Source: a marine actinobacterium PHSC20C1 (GTDB lineage Bacteria > Actinomycetota > Actinomycetes > Actinomycetales > Microbacteriaceae). From it: 64,000 nt of DNA. Position 1 is the stretch's first letter, and every line of letters starts with the position of its first letter. The notes under the pieces were generated by a model that was not told the origin of the DNA, did not search any database, and saw only the letters and a list, made by a program, of their open reading frames with translations. The stretch is taken from positions 438,973 through 502,972 of the forward strand of contig CH672415.1 in NCBI GenBank assembly GCA_000153145.1, written 5' to 3'. This document shows positions 1 through 9,904 of this stretch, piece after piece. The position numbers were made by a program, and so were the translations under genes.

Positions 1-1129
1 GTAGTCAGAACTCCCAGATCACGACCGACCTGGATGATGTCTGCGCGTTGGTGCGCATTCTGCCGTGAGGTAGGTGACGCTCCACCGCTGCTAGCCGGAG
101 CGGAGCTCGACGACGGGATCGTTAGTTTGTCCCCGATATAGATGACGCTCGATTGGCTGAGGCCGTTCGCATCGAGTAGTGCTGAGTCGATATTCCGGAC
201 CGTTTAGCGATCGCTGAGATCGTGTCTCCCGAAACCACGAGGTAGGTGCTTCCGGCAACAGGTGCGGGCGCTGGTTCAGGAGCAGGTTCTGGGGCTGGTG
301 TGACTTCCTCGGGTGCGGCATCAGCATCGTCTGGGGCGCTCGTCGTGTCTTCGACCTGATCGTCTTCGGTCGCTGCGGAGTCGTCCACGCTATCGGAGGG
401 GGCATCAGGAGCGCTGTTCTCTTCAGTCGTAAAATCGTACGCCTGGGTGTCTTCCGAGGGCGCGCTGAGATTTCCGGGAACAACGATTAGTTGTCCAGGG
501 TAAATGATGCTTGACCAACCCAGGCCGTTGGCGGACATCACCGAGATTGTAGAGATGCCGAACTTGGCGGCAATGCCGCTGATGGTATCGCCGGCAACGA
601 TGGTGTATTCGCCGTTGGTTGTTTTGGTGTGGCTAACACTCGGCAATGGTTCTGACGTGGCCTTCGTGAGCTTGAGGTCCTGTCCGGGAAAAATCATTGA
701 TGACCAGCTCAGGCCGTTGAGAGCGAGAACGGATGCCGTAGAGAGGCCGAAGCGAGATGCAATGTCGCTAACAGTGTCGCCCTCCGCCACTGTGTAACTC
801 GCTGGTGCCGGGCCCACTACTGTTGCGGCCGCTTCCACCAAGGCTGATGGGGCTACGGCCGTTGGCTTGTTTACGCGTTCTGTCGATAGGCGCGGATCGT
901 TTGGCGTCTTTGCATTGACTGGCTCAACCGGTCCGGTGAGGTTGAAAGTTGCTGCAGCGAGAGTGCCAACGAGGATGACGGGAACCGTATTCATGAGGTT
1001 GCGGTTGACGCGTGCGCGCTGTTGAGCTTGACGTCGTGCTCGCACATCATTGTCGACTGCTGCTGGAACTAGTCCAGCGAATACGGTGTTGGCGACACTG
1101 TCTGTGTCGTTCAGTGTGAAGTGTGTCAT
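1..1129 (-). pseudogene. LysM-repeat cell-wall protein, frameshifted, runs off left edge
   Basis: Membrane-anchored or exported peptidoglycan-binding protein. The N-terminus is cytoplasmic, a hydrophobic segment lies at about residues 47-63, and LysM domains follow at about 111-155 and 174-217. A long acidic, Pro/Ala-rich linker precedes a third LysM at about 295. In that third LysM the frame breaks near position 185-188. The open frame ends at 122, but shifting by one base restores a normal LysM ending (SALLDANGLSQSSVIYIGDK) and then continues open to base 1 with QRADIIQVGRDLGV, which looks like the start of a C-terminal enzymatic or muralytic domain. Start ATG at 1129 has GAGAGGAAG just upstream. 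The break may be a real mutation or a sequence error; a one-base loss is the simplest reading. Confidence 0.75.
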
Positions 1130-1331
1130 TGAGTTCTTCCTCTCCCGGCCCCGAGAAGGTGTGTGTGATCACCTAGATCACTGATCAAAACTGTCACAGA
1201 AGAGGTCTTGTGTCAACCAATGTGGTAGGAGTGACGTATGTGACTAAAGTTACCTGAGTTCACTCGTGAATATTCTGGGTATGCCATGCGAACTGTCAGG
1301 TTTTACAGATTTGGCATGGCACTCTTAAGGG

Positions 1332-1673
1332 GTGACTGAATCACCCACCACTAACTGGCTCACCGTTCCAGACCTCACCGAGCAACTCGGGCTCAAGGTG
1401 AGTCAAGTGCGTCGTCTCATTGAAGAGGGCGCTCTACTCGCGAGCAAGATTGACGGCATCTGGCAAGTCCCCGATGTGTTCATCGTTGATGGTGCACCGC
1501 TGCGAGAGCTTAAAGGCACTGTGATTGTGCTCGGCGACGCGGGCTTCACGGCTGAAGAATCCATGAACTGGCTCTTGAACAGCGAACCAAGTCTTGGTGT
1601 GTCTCCAGTGGAAGCTTTGCGTGCGGGTAGAAAAGCAGAAGTACGCCGCGTAGCTCAGGCTCTCGGCTTCTAG
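1332..1673 (+). CDS. Rv2175c-family DNA-binding protein
   Basis: Small 113-residue regulator resembling mycobacterial Rv2175c. The N-terminal part (about residues 8-60) is an excisionase-like winged helix-turn-helix with VPDLTEQLGLKVSQVRRLIE, followed by a C-terminal helical part containing ESMNWLLN. The GTG start is favoured because the nearby ATG at 1315 meets a stop at once, and AAGGGG sits immediately upstream. It is divergent from the LysM gene and convergent with the polyprenyl synthase gene, as in mycobacteria where Rv2173 (idsA2) and Rv2175c are neighbours. In mycobacteria the protein is a phosphorylation target of PknL; no kinase gene is visible here. Its target DNA cannot be told from the sequence. 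Confidence 0.85.
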   Translation: MTESPTTNWLTVPDLTEQLGLKVSQVRRLIEEGALLASKIDGIWQVPDVFIVDGAPLRELKGTVIVLGDAGFTAEESMNWLLNSEPSLGVSPVEALRAGRKAEVRRVAQALGF

Positions 1674-1705
1674 TCCGTCAATTACTTAGCGGGGCTTCGT
1701 CCCGA

Positions 1706-2824
1706 TTATGCAGTGCGAGTTGTGGCTGCTTGAGCCAGTTCGAGTAATCGCGCTTTAGCAGTTGGGGCCAGCGGTGCGTTCTCGATTGCTTCGCAGGCTC
1801 GCTCCAAATTGCGTGAGATGACTCTTTCGATCTGTTCCACTGCTCCCGAGTCCTTCAGGGTCGAGCGAATCATATTTACTTGTTCGGTTGAGAGGTCCGG
1901 GTCGCCGAGCAACTCATCGAGGATTGCGTTCGCGCTCGTCGATAGTTTCTGCCGTGCTATTGCGATGATGGCAGTGCGCTTGCCTTCACGCAGATCATCG
2001 CCGGCTGGCTTTCCCGTTCGTTCGGGATCGCCGAAGATGCCGAGGACGTCGTCGCGTAGTTGGAAGGCAACTCCGAGTGGAAGTCCGAATGCGCGTAGAG
2101 CCGCAATTTGCTCCTCAGTGCCTGCGCCGAGGCTTGCTCCAACAGCGAGCGGCGCCTCAACGCTGTACTTCGCTGACTTATAGATCAAGACACGCTGTGC
2201 GCGATCCAGCGCTTCAGATTCTGGGTAACTCGCCCAAGCGCTCTCGTCATGGATGTCGAGGTATTGCCCCGCCATAACTTCCGTTCGCATTGTCATGAAC
2301 TCGCGTCGCGCTGCCAGGGCGGCAGGGCGGGGGAGCATTGCGAGTCCGCGGCCGAGCAATTCGTCGCTCCAGCCGAGGAGCAGATCCCCAAGCAGCAATG
2401 CTGCGGACTGCCCGTAAGTCTCAGCATTTCCGGTCCAGGCGCCGTCGCGATGCATTTGCTCGAATCGGCGATGCGCAGACGGGGAACCTCGTCGTGTGTC
2501 TGAGCGATCCATGATGTCGTCGTGTACTAGGGCAGCTGCGTGAAATAGCTCGAGCGCAGATGCCGAAAGAAGCACTCCGGGGAGTTCCTCTGACTTTACT
2601 TCGCTGTCGAGCGGACCAGTTGAGGAGGGGAGGCCTGCCACTGCTTGCCAACCCCAGTAGCAAAAGAGAGCGCGGAATCGCTTTCCGCCAGAGAGTAATG
2701 AGCCACCGACGTCGGTCATTGCGGTCAGTTCGGGCGCGATGCTGTTGAGTTCGCTCTGCTTCTCGGCGAGAAACTCATCGATCTTCAGCTGGACAAGGTC
2801 AACTAACTGGTTACTCTCAGGCAC
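1706..2824 (-). CDS. Polyprenyl (geranylgeranyl-type) diphosphate synthase
   Basis: Trans-isoprenyl diphosphate synthase of 372 residues, which condenses isopentenyl diphosphate with an allylic diphosphate to make the C20 or longer prenyl chains used for menaquinone, carotenoids or polyprenyl carriers. The first Asp-rich motif is DDIMD at residues 102-106, preceded by the lid lysine/arginine region GGKRFRA. The second motif, RDDVLGIFGD, is at about 257-266, followed by GKPAGDDLREGKRT. Length fits the family. It lies next to an Rv2175c-type gene, matching the idsA2 neighbourhood. Chain length cannot be assigned by eye. It is divergent from the DUF3040 gene with about 70 bp between them. Confidence 0.92.
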   Translation of the reverse strand: MPESNQLVDLVQLKIDEFLAEKQSELNSIAPELTAMTDVGGSLLSGGKRFRALFCYWGWQAVAGLPSSTGPLDSEVKSEELPGVLLSASALELFHAAALVHDDIMDRSDTRRGSPSAHRRFEQMHRDGAWTGNAETYGQSAALLLGDLLLGWSDELLGRGLAMLPRPAALAARREFMTMRTEVMAGQYLDIHDESAWASYPESEALDRAQRVLIYKSAKYSVEAPLAVGASLGAGTEEQIAALRAFGLPLGVAFQLRDDVLGIFGDPERTGKPAGDDLREGKRTAIIAIARQKLSTSANAILDELLGDPDLSTEQVNMIRSTLKDSGAVEQIERVISRNLERACEAIENAPLAPTAKARLLELAQAATTRTA

Positions 2825-2897
2825 TTGTCTAGCCTAGCGAGTGAATCGGGGCGTACTATAGATACCTAGCCGTGGATCCCAAAGAGAGGGGAACGGA

Positions 2898-3281
2898 ATG
2901 CCGCTTTCAGAGCAAGAGCAGCGGGCCCTCGATGAGATGGAGCGCAGCCTCTATCAAAACGACGCCGACTTTGTAAACACAGTCAGCCCGCGTAGGGGCA
3001 AGCCCAACTACCGCATGATGGTTGTTGGCGTCCTTGTCGGTGTTGCCGGCATCATCGCGTTGCTGACTGGGGTAGTTATCCAGCAGCCGCTAATTGGTGT
3101 TCTCGGATTCATCGTGATGTTCGTCGGTGTCCTCCTGTTTGTTTCGCCTCCGCGATCGTCCAGTTCGGATGAAGACATCGCAGCGCCAGCGACTGACTCA
3201 GGTCGCTCACCTAAGCGCGGTGCATCATTCATGGACACGATCAACGATCGTTGGGATCGCCGCCAGGACGGCCGCAGCTAA
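2898..3281 (+). CDS. DUF3040 membrane protein
   Basis: Small actinobacterial membrane protein of 127 residues. The start MPLSEQEQRALDEMERSL is the typical DUF3040 signature. Two hydrophobic segments lie at about residues 39-58 and 63-82, and the tail is polar and Ser/Arg-rich. AGAGGGGAACGGA precedes the ATG as ribosome binding site. Function is unknown. The gene sits just before the mraZ division cluster, as in many actinobacteria, but a strong terminator follows it, so it is probably transcribed on its own. Confidence 0.88.
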   Translation: MPLSEQEQRALDEMERSLYQNDADFVNTVSPRRGKPNYRMMVVGVLVGVAGIIALLTGVVIQQPLIGVLGFIVMFVGVLLFVSPPRSSSSDEDIAAPATDSGRSPKRGASFMDTINDRWDRRQDGRS

Positions 3282-3302
3282 ACCCCACTTCCTCCACTTT
3301 CT

Positions 3303-3332
3303 AGGACCAGCCCCCGGGCTGGTCCTTTTTTT
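3303..3332 (+). terminator. Rho-independent terminator after DUF3040 gene
   Basis: Perfect hairpin with arms AGGACCAGCC / GGCTGGTCCT and a short loop, followed by seven T residues. It separates the DUF3040 gene from the mraZ cluster. Confidence 0.9.
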
Positions 3333-3373
3333 GTGCCCTAAACGGGGTCATTTGACGCGAATTCTCTGCCATA

Positions 3374-3390
3374 CCTCCATTTTCCTCCAC
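3374..3390 (-). promoter_or_regulatory. Possible reverse-oriented MraZ-like boxes
   Basis: On the minus strand this reads GTGGAGGAAAATGGAGG, two GTGGAG-like units with a 10-bp period, as in the boxes at 3461-3490 but in the opposite orientation and about 80 bp upstream. Spacing and core match the downstream array. No experiment supports binding, so this is a candidate only. Confidence 0.35.
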
Positions 3391-3460
3391 CTAATTTTTC
3401 CTTATGTTTACTGGATTTTTGAGGCCTGATCGCAATTTTTTGCTAGAAAACCTTAGATAT

Positions 3461-3490
3461 GTGGTTGAAAGTGGAGTAAAGTGGAGGAAA
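3461..3490 (+). promoter_or_regulatory. MraZ-binding boxes (three 10-bp direct repeats)
   Basis: Three consecutive 10-bp units start with GTGG: GTGGTTGAAA, GTGGAGTAAA and GTGGAGGAAA. MraZ is known to bind direct repeats with a TGG core spaced by one DNA turn upstream of its own gene. Placement 36 bp before the mraZ start fits autorepression of the division cluster. Confidence 0.8.
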
Positions 3491-3525
3491 CCTGAATCCG
3501 GGCCGGAGAATGAGGGGAGGCAGCC

Positions 3526-3957
3526 GTGTTTCTAGGCACCTATGCCCCCAAGCTCGACGACAAGGGCCGCATTATCCTTCCGGCGAAGTTTCGTGAAGAG
3601 CTCGCCTCTGGCGTCGTTGTCACGCGTGGCCAAGAACGTTGCCTCTATGTCTTCAGCCAGCGCGAGTTCGAAGTCATGCACGAGACAATCCGCAAGGCTC
3701 CCGTGACGAGCAAGCAAGGCCGCGACTTCCTTCGCCTTTTTCTATCCGGCGCAAATCAGGAAACTCCAGACAAGCAGCATCGCGTCACTATTCCAGCTGG
3801 ACTGCGGGAGTACGCCGGGCTGGACCGCGAGCTAACCGTCATCGGCGCAGGCAACCGCGCTGAAATCTGGGATACCGAAGCATGGAACAACTATTACGAG
3901 GCCAACGAAGCCGACTACGTCAACACCACTGAGGAGGTGATCCCGGGACTCTTCTAG
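3526..3957 (+). CDS. mraZ: Transcriptional regulator MraZ
   Basis: Ring-forming DNA-binding protein of 143 residues that regulates its own division/wall cluster. It has two SpoVT-AbrB-type halves: [20 protein letters not shown] at the N-terminus and [18 protein letters not shown] in the second half. The GTG start is preceded by GAGGGGAGG. It is the first gene of the cluster, with its likely operator array directly upstream. Length and both DxKGR/DxxxRV elements are normal. Confidence 0.97.
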   Translation: MFLGTYAPKLDDKGRIILPAKFREELASGVVVTRGQERCLYVFSQREFEVMHETIRKAPVTSKQGRDFLRLFLSGANQETPDKQHRVTIPAGLREYAGLDRELTVIGAGNRAEIWDTEAWNNYYEANEADYVNTTEEVIPGLF

Positions 3958-4056
3958 CTCTTCGACGCTGACTCCCAGCCGAACGCCCTGATTTTCTTCC
4001 CCGATATCAGGTCGCATCGGATGGGGATCAGCATCAAAGAACTAGCCCTTATCACC

Positions 4057-5010
4057 ATGGCTGACAACACGATCCACACCCCAGTGCTCCTTGAGCGTTC
4101 CATTGAACTTCTCGCGCCAGCACTTGAAGCACCGGGTGCCGTGCTCGTTGACGGCACCCTCGGAATGGCCGGACACGCTGAGGCTTTCCTTCAGCGATTC
4201 CCTGAGCTCACTCTCGTGGGCATTGATAGAGACGAGGATGCCCTTGCTATCGCTCGACGTCGGCTTGAGCCTTTCGCTAGCCGCACGCACTTTGTTCATG
4301 CTGTCTACGAGGAAATTCCGACGGCACTCGCTTCGTTGGGATTCCCGAACGTTCAGGGAATCTTCTTCGACCTTGGCGTCTCCTCGCTCCAACTCGACCG
4401 AGTTGAGCGCGGATTCTCCTATTCTCAAGACGCTCCGCTAGATATGCGAATGGATGCCTCGACCCCCGTCACGGCCGAGCACATCCTCGCTACCTACAGT
4501 GAGCTTGAACTTCGGCGCATCTTCTACTCCTACGGAGACGAGAAGTTGGCGCCCCGATTCGCAAGCCGCATCGTGCAATTCCGTGAGCAGCAGCCCCTTA
4601 CAACGTCAGCGCAATTGGTTGAGCTGATCATCGCTGCAACTCCCGCCGCTGCACAGCGAGCCGGGCATCCAGCGAAGCGCGTATTTCAAGCACTTCGCAT
4701 TGAAGTGAACCAGGAGCTTTCAGTACTGGAGCGGGCGATTCCGGCCGCGATCAACTCCCTTGCTCTTGGCGGACGGATGGTCGTCTTGGCGTACCAGTCG
4801 CTTGAAGACCGCATCGTAAAGAGGGAACTTCAGCGCCGATCACGGTCGACCGCTCCGGCGGGGCTCCCCGTTGAGCTCCCCGAACACAAGGCCGAACTGA
4901 AACTTCTCGTTCGCGGTTCAGAGCAAGCAAGTGATGCAGAACAGCAAACCAATCCTCGGGCAAAGCCCGTACGTCTACGAGCAATTGAACGAATGCGAGT
5001 CATCTCATGA
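4057..5010 (+). CDS. rsmH: 16S rRNA (cytosine-1402 N4)-methyltransferase RsmH
   Basis: S-adenosylmethionine-dependent methyltransferase (MraW) that modifies C1402 in the ribosomal decoding site. From the chosen start it has 317 residues and begins [19 protein letters not shown], the normal family N-terminus. The SAM-binding motif [10 protein letters not shown] is at about 31-40, and later come [28 protein letters not shown] and [15 protein letters not shown]. An in-frame ATG at 4021 would add 12 residues but has no better ribosome site, so the start is uncertain. Its end overlaps the ftsL start by 4 bases, which suggests translational coupling. Confidence 0.95.
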   Translation: MADNTIHTPVLLERSIELLAPALEAPGAVLVDGTLGMAGHAEAFLQRFPELTLVGIDRDEDALAIARRRLEPFASRTHFVHAVYEEIPTALASLGFPNVQGIFFDLGVSSLQLDRVERGFSYSQDAPLDMRMDASTPVTAEHILATYSELELRRIFYSYGDEKLAPRFASRIVQFREQQPLTTSAQLVELIIAATPAAAQRAGHPAKRVFQALRIEVNQELSVLERAIPAAINSLALGGRMVVLAYQSLEDRIVKRELQRRSRSTAPAGLPVELPEHKAELKLLVRGSEQASDAEQQTNPRAKPVRLRAIERMRVIS

Positions 5011-5606
5011 GCACTAACCTCGCTTATGCGCAACCAGAGCCTCTCCAGCGGCCTGGCCAGCGACCGTCTCACATCGAGATTGTCACGACCAAGGCTCAGC
5101 GCAAGGCTCGCCCTCGCGTTCTCTATGCGGTAGTCACCGTCGCCAGCATGTTCGTAATTTTGGCAGCGCAGTTGCTGTTGAGCATTGTTGTCACTCAGGG
5201 CGCTTACCAGATTGATTCTTTGCAGTACGAGCAGAAAGTTTTGAACCGTACAGAGCAGAGCCTCCTCGAGTCGCTCTCGTTGCAGTCTTCTTCGCAAAAT
5301 TTGGCGGCACAGGCAGCCGGCTTCGGGATGATTCCAAACGCGACGCCGTACTCGCTGAATGTCTCGGACGGTTCTGTGTTCCGGCTTCCTGGTAGCGCAG
5401 ACCCGACCGGTTGTGGCGGGACTTGCGGTCTCGTCGGTAACACGCTTTTGACGGGGATGCCTCTCGCGAGCGTTGAGGCTGCAGCAGCTGCGAAGGCCGC
5501 GAAGGCTGCTGCCGCCACTGCGAGTTCGAAGCCTGCGGCTGCTGGTTCGCCGGCCGCCGCGCCAGAGGCGGCGAATAACGCAATTCCTGCTCCCGTGACC
5601 CGATGA
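5007..5606 (+). CDS. ftsL: FtsL-like division protein
   Basis: Small bitopic membrane protein of 199 residues in the position of actinobacterial ftsL. A cytoplasmic N-terminus of about 45 residues leads to a membrane segment at about 45-66 ([20 protein letters not shown]). An extracytoplasmic region with a short heptad-like helix follows, then a low-complexity Ala-rich tail. FtsL with FtsQ and DivIC/FtsB bridges the cytoplasmic ring and the septal synthase FtsWI. Sequence conservation is weak, so the call rests on topology and position between rsmH and ftsI. Confidence 0.8.
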   Translation: MSTNLAYAQPEPLQRPGQRPSHIEIVTTKAQRKARPRVLYAVVTVASMFVILAAQLLLSIVVTQGAYQIDSLQYEQKVLNRTEQSLLESLSLQSSSQNLAAQAAGFGMIPNATPYSLNVSDGSVFRLPGSADPTGCGGTCGLVGNTLLTGMPLASVEAAAAAKAAKAAAATASSKPAAAGSPAAAPEAANNAIPAPVTR

Positions 5607-5634
5607 TTGAACTGAACGACCTAGGGGGAACCGG

Positions 5635-7368
5635 ATGAAGCCACGCACCACACGTGCAAGGGTCGCTTTCGTCGTGTTCACGGTTCTGGCATTGACAACG
5701 GTCTTTATCGTTCGACTTGTTGATCTGCAGATCGTGCAGGCGGAAGCGCTTACCGCTGAAGCTGATACCAAGCGGACTCTAACGCGAGTCACCTACGGCA
5801 CCCGCGGGGACATCGTGGACACGAATGGCGCAGTATTGGCAGACAGTGTTGAACGGTTCGATATCGTAATTTCGCCGCGCGTCACTTTGCTTCGCAAGGA
5901 CGCTTCTGTCGTCGTGCTTGAGGATCTCACGAAGATCACCGAAATTATTGGGGGAGACCCGTCGGCTCTGCTGACCATGATTCTTGAGAACCCCGAGTCA
6001 GACTTCGAATACTTGGCTAAGGGCATAACACTGGAGCAATATCAGGCAGTTTCTGAGCTCGACATTGCTTGGCTCTATTACGAGCTTCGACCCGAACGCA
6101 GCTATCCCAACGGTGAAATTGCGGGAGCGCTGGTTGGCTTTATTGGAACTGATGGGCCGCAGGCTGGCGTCGAGCTGACGAGCGATGAATGTCTCGCGAG
6201 CGAGAACGTCGAAGCCAGTTATGCCCGCGGTGAAGATGGCGTTGCCCTGCCGGGCAGCTCGGTCGAAGCCCTTCAGCCGAAAGACGGCGGCACGCTCAAG
6301 CTCACAATCGACCGTGACCTCCAGTTCTACGTTCAGCAACGAATGGCGCAGACCGCAGAAGCGCTGGGTGCGACCTGGGCTACTGGTGTCGTGATGCGGG
6401 TCAGTGATGGACACTTGCTTGCCGTGAGCGACTGGCCAACGGTGGACCCCAACGACGTGAACCTCTCCGATGTTGGCGACTTGGGTTCGCGTGCGTTCAG
6501 TACGCCGTACGAGCCGGGCTCGACGGTCAAGGCGTTGACCGCGGCATCCCTCATCGATGCTGGAGCCGCGAATCAGCGGACTCAGGTTGTATCGCCATAC
6601 GCTCTCGAGCTAGCCAACGGTGGTGGAGTTATCAGTGACTCGTTCTATCACGAAGATCAGCGATTGACTTTGGCCGGCGCCCTTGTTGAATCTTCCAATA
6701 CTGCAATCGCGCAGTACACCGATCTCTTGAAAGCATCCGCTCGTCACGACTATCTTCAAGCGTTCGGGCTGGGGGAAGAAACCGGGGTTGGCTTCAACGG
6801 CGAATCGAGTGGAACGCTTCACGATGCTGATCAGTGGGATGCTCGTACCAATTACGCCGTGCAGTTCGGGCAGGGGCTCAGCGCTACGTCAGTCCAGATG
6901 GCCAGCGCATACCAAACCCTTGCCAATGATGGCGTTCGAGTGCCGCCTGCACTAGTCGAGGGCTGCTACTGGCCCGATGGCAAGGTCACCGACACTCCAG
7001 CAGCCGACGGCATCCGCGTTATCTCGAAAGAGGCCTCGGAACAGACATTGCAAATGATGGAGATGGTGTACAGCTCCAGTGGCTCGGCTCCCAACCTTCA
7101 GATCCCCGGCTATCGGGTTGCAGTAAAGAGTGGAACCGCTCAAGTTGCCGAAAGCGGTGGCTACGGTCGCAAGGTAGTTATTTCTTACGCAGGGATCGCC
7201 CCAGCAGAGGATCCTGAGTACGTTGTGATCGCAACCGCCGGCATCCCAGATACCATATATTCGGGTGCCATTGCCTCGACCTTCCGAGACATCATGGCCC
7301 AAACGCTCACTACCTACCGTGTTACTCCTTCGAGTTCATCGGGACCGGATCTGCCTCTTCGCTGGTGA
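5635..7368 (+). CDS. ftsI: Septal transpeptidase FtsI (class B PBP)
   Basis: Penicillin-binding protein of 577 residues that cross-links septal peptidoglycan as the partner of FtsW. It has a short cytoplasmic stretch, one membrane segment at about 10-28, and a dimerisation/pedestal domain (TYGTRGDIVDTNGAVLADS). The transpeptidase domain has the active-site serine in STVK (296-299), SSN at 353-355 and KSGT at 498-501. All three catalytic motifs are intact. GGGGGAACCGG precedes the ATG. The next gene is murF rather than the usual murE. Confidence 0.96.
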   Translation: MKPRTTRARVAFVVFTVLALTTVFIVRLVDLQIVQAEALTAEADTKRTLTRVTYGTRGDIVDTNGAVLADSVERFDIVISPRVTLLRKDASVVVLEDLTKITEIIGGDPSALLTMILENPESDFEYLAKGITLEQYQAVSELDIAWLYYELRPERSYPNGEIAGALVGFIGTDGPQAGVELTSDECLASENVEASYARGEDGVALPGSSVEALQPKDGGTLKLTIDRDLQFYVQQRMAQTAEALGATWATGVVMRVSDGHLLAVSDWPTVDPNDVNLSDVGDLGSRAFSTPYEPGSTVKALTAASLIDAGAANQRTQVVSPYALELANGGGVISDSFYHEDQRLTLAGALVESSNTAIAQYTDLLKASARHDYLQAFGLGEETGVGFNGESSGTLHDADQWDARTNYAVQFGQGLSATSVQMASAYQTLANDGVRVPPALVEGCYWPDGKVTDTPAADGIRVISKEASEQTLQMMEMVYSSSGSAPNLQIPGYRVAVKSGTAQVAESGGYGRKVVISYAGIAPAEDPEYVVIATAGIPDTIYSGAIASTFRDIMAQTLTTYRVTPSSSSGPDLPLRW

Positions 7369-7404
7369 GTTTGATGCGTTGACTAACCCCCTGGAGCACA
7401 CCAC

Positions 7405-8808
7405 GTGATCGAACTGAGCATTGCTGAGATTGCAGCCGCTATTGGCGGAGAGCTTGTCGACGGCACCGATGGAAAGCGGCGCCTACCGCCCGTTGCGGTG
7501 CAGACCGACTCGCGACTGAGCACTGCGGGATCTATTTTCTTCGCTCTTCGAGGAGAGACCACCGACGGTCATCTCTTTGCTCATACCGCCGTCGAGAACG
7601 GTGCAACCTTGATTGTCGCCGAGCGCGCGCTAGACATCGACGTCGCGCAAATCATTGTCAACGATGGCGTTACGGCACTCCAGGCTCTCGCCCGCGCGGT
7701 GGTCGCACGCGTTCGCGAGAACGGCCAGCTCAAAGTTCTTGCCGTAACAGGCTCGAACGGCAAGACAACGACCAAGAATATGTTGCGTACAATTCTCGAG
7801 CGCGAGGGCGAGACCGTCGCCCCGAAGGGATCGTTTAACAACGATGTCGGCGCGCCCATCACGATGCTCGGTGTCACAAACAGTTCGAAATACCTAGTTG
7901 TCGAGATGGGTGCAGACGGCATCGGCGACATCACTCGGCTGCAGTCGATCGTGATGCCTGACGTTGGAATTGTGCTCATGGTCGGCCTCGCCCACATCGG
8001 CAAGTTCGGTGACGCAGCCACAACAGCACTGGCAAAATCCGAAATGGTGACCGCGCTGCCGCCTCAGTCAACAGCCGTCCTCAACTACGATGATGGCCGC
8101 GTCAGGGCAATGGCGCCTCAAACCGAGGCAACCGTCAACTTCTTTGGTCTTGATTCACATTCGGATGTCTGGGCCGACGAGATTGAAGCCAGCGCGCGTG
8201 GAACCGCATTCGACCTCCACGTCGCCGACGAGGTAGTCCCGGTACAGCTTCGAATCTTGGGAGAACACCACGTCACTAATGCTCTCGCAGCAATAACCGC
8301 AGCCCGTGCTCTCGGAATCCCCGTCCAGCGCTCAGCTGTGGCGCTGGAGTCAATCGATCGTGCCGAACGGTGGCGAATGGAGCTATTAGAAGCTCCAGGC
8401 GGCATCACCGTAATCAACGACGCGTACAACGCGAGCCCTGACTCGATGGCGGCCGCGTTGAAGACTCTTGTGCAAGTTGTAGGGCCAGAAAACCGTTCCG
8501 TTGCCGTTCTCGGTGAGATCGCGGAACTGGGCGAATACGCCAACGAGGAACACGACCGAATTGGGCGCCTTATTGTGCGTCTTAACGTGCAAAAGTTGAT
8601 TGTTGTCGGCCATGCTGCTCGTCACATCCACAACGCTGCTGGACTTGAAGGTTCATGGGATGGAGAGTCGGTACTCGTCGATAACGTCGAAGAGGCATAC
8701 GCTGTGCTGCGTGAGGAACTGCGAGGGGGCGATGTTGTGTTGGTGAAATCGTCGAACTCTGCCGGTCTTCGGCATCTGGGTGACCGGATTGCAGGTGTGA
8801 CCTCATGA
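7405..8808 (+). CDS. murF: UDP-MurNAc-tripeptide--D-Ala-D-Ala ligase MurF
   Basis: ATP-dependent cytoplasmic ligase of 467 residues that adds D-Ala-D-Ala to the UDP-MurNAc tripeptide. It has the N-terminal UDP-binding domain, the ATP loop GSNGKTTT at 116-123, the MurF-type [12 protein letters not shown], and the C-terminal [10 protein letters not shown] motif that distinguishes MurF from MurE. The start is GTG at 7405. The stop overlaps the mraY start by 4 bases. The gene follows ftsI directly with 36 bp between them, leaving no room for murE. Confidence 0.96.
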   Translation: MIELSIAEIAAAIGGELVDGTDGKRRLPPVAVQTDSRLSTAGSIFFALRGETTDGHLFAHTAVENGATLIVAERALDIDVAQIIVNDGVTALQALARAVVARVRENGQLKVLAVTGSNGKTTTKNMLRTILEREGETVAPKGSFNNDVGAPITMLGVTNSSKYLVVEMGADGIGDITRLQSIVMPDVGIVLMVGLAHIGKFGDAATTALAKSEMVTALPPQSTAVLNYDDGRVRAMAPQTEATVNFFGLDSHSDVWADEIEASARGTAFDLHVADEVVPVQLRILGEHHVTNALAAITAARALGIPVQRSAVALESIDRAERWRMELLEAPGGITVINDAYNASPDSMAAALKTLVQVVGPENRSVAVLGEIAELGEYANEEHDRIGRLIVRLNVQKLIVVGHAARHIHNAAGLEGSWDGESVLVDNVEEAYAVLREELRGGDVVLVKSSNSAGLRHLGDRIAGVTS

Positions 8809-9902
8809 TCGCACTTCTCATCGCCGCAGGCTTTTCGCTCATTTTTACTCTTCTACTGACGCCACTCTTCATCAAGCTCTTCGTGCGCTTGAAGTGGGGG
8901 CAGTTCATTCGCGACGATGGCCCTGAAAGCCACCACACCAAGCGCGGAACGCCCACGATGGGCGGAATCGTATTTATCTTGGGAGCATCCGCCGGCTACT
9001 TTGTCGGACACTGGGTTGCCCAGGAGGCCGTTACTCTCTCGGGCCTCCTTGTCATCTATCTCATGGTCGGCCTCGGCCTCATCGGCTTTATCGACGACTT
9101 CATGAAGACCAGAAAGCAGCGCAGCCTCGGGCTGGGTGGCTGGTCAAAGATCGCTGGACAAGTCATAATCGCAGCAGGTTTTGCGGCCCTAGCGCTCAAC
9201 TTCCCCGACCCGGGCGGACTCACGCCAGCGTCATCCATGATCTCCGCCGTCCGCGATATTAGTTGGCTCGACCTCGCCACATTCGGTGTCGTTGCCGGCG
9301 TCATTCTTTTCGCTATCTGGGTGACACTCATCATCGTGAGCACATCAAACGGAGTGAACGTTGCCGACGGCCTTGATGGTCTCGCGACAGGGTCCGCGAT
9401 CTTTGCGATCTCCTCATACATTTTCATTGGCTTCTGGCAGAACAACCAATCGTGCAGCAACCCCGGTATCGACCGCGAAGTGCTCTACAAGTGCTACGAC
9501 GTACGCGACCCCCTTGACCTTGCAATCATCGCCGCCGCGATTGCTGGCGCGCTCATCGGATTCCTTTGGTGGAACACCTCGCCGGCACACGTCTTCATGG
9601 GCGACACTGGTTCGCTTGGCCTTGGTGGCGCCCTCGCCGCTCTCGCCATCATGAGTCGCACAGAACTCCTCCTCGTTCTTATCGGCGGACTCTTCCTCAT
9701 CGTCACGGGTTCGGTGATCCTGCAACGTGCCTACTTCAAAATCTCTGGCGGTAAACGCATCTTCCTGATGAGTCCGCTTCACCACCATTTTGAGCTCAAA
9801 GGATGGGCGGAAGTCACGGTCGTTGTGCGGTTCTGGCTCATTGCAGCCATGTTCGTCGCCGCCGGTGTCGGACTCTTCTATCTCGAATGGATTAACCAGT
9901 AG
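8805..9902 (+). CDS. mraY: Phospho-MurNAc-pentapeptide translocase MraY
   Basis: Integral membrane enzyme of 365 residues that transfers phospho-MurNAc-pentapeptide to undecaprenyl phosphate, forming lipid I. About ten membrane segments are visible. Signature elements include [12 protein letters not shown] near residues 45-56, the Asp pair in [23 protein letters not shown], and the late His cluster [13 protein letters not shown]. All family landmarks and the length are normal. It is translationally coupled to murF, and murD starts 2 bp after its stop. Confidence 0.97.
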   Translation: MIALLIAAGFSLIFTLLLTPLFIKLFVRLKWGQFIRDDGPESHHTKRGTPTMGGIVFILGASAGYFVGHWVAQEAVTLSGLLVIYLMVGLGLIGFIDDFMKTRKQRSLGLGGWSKIAGQVIIAAGFAALALNFPDPGGLTPASSMISAVRDISWLDLATFGVVAGVILFAIWVTLIIVSTSNGVNVADGLDGLATGSAIFAISSYIFIGFWQNNQSCSNPGIDREVLYKCYDVRDPLDLAIIAAAIAGALIGFLWWNTSPAHVFMGDTGSLGLGGALAALAIMSRTELLLVLIGGLFLIVTGSVILQRAYFKISGGKRIFLMSPLHHHFELKGWAEVTVVVRFWLIAAMFVAAGVGLFYLEWINQ

Positions 9903-9904
9903 CT

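Noticed and set aside
4830-5792. 320-codon minus-strand open frame across rsmH, ftsL and ftsI
   Set aside because: Very Arg/Ser-rich composition, no ribosome site, and entirely opposite three real coupled genes.
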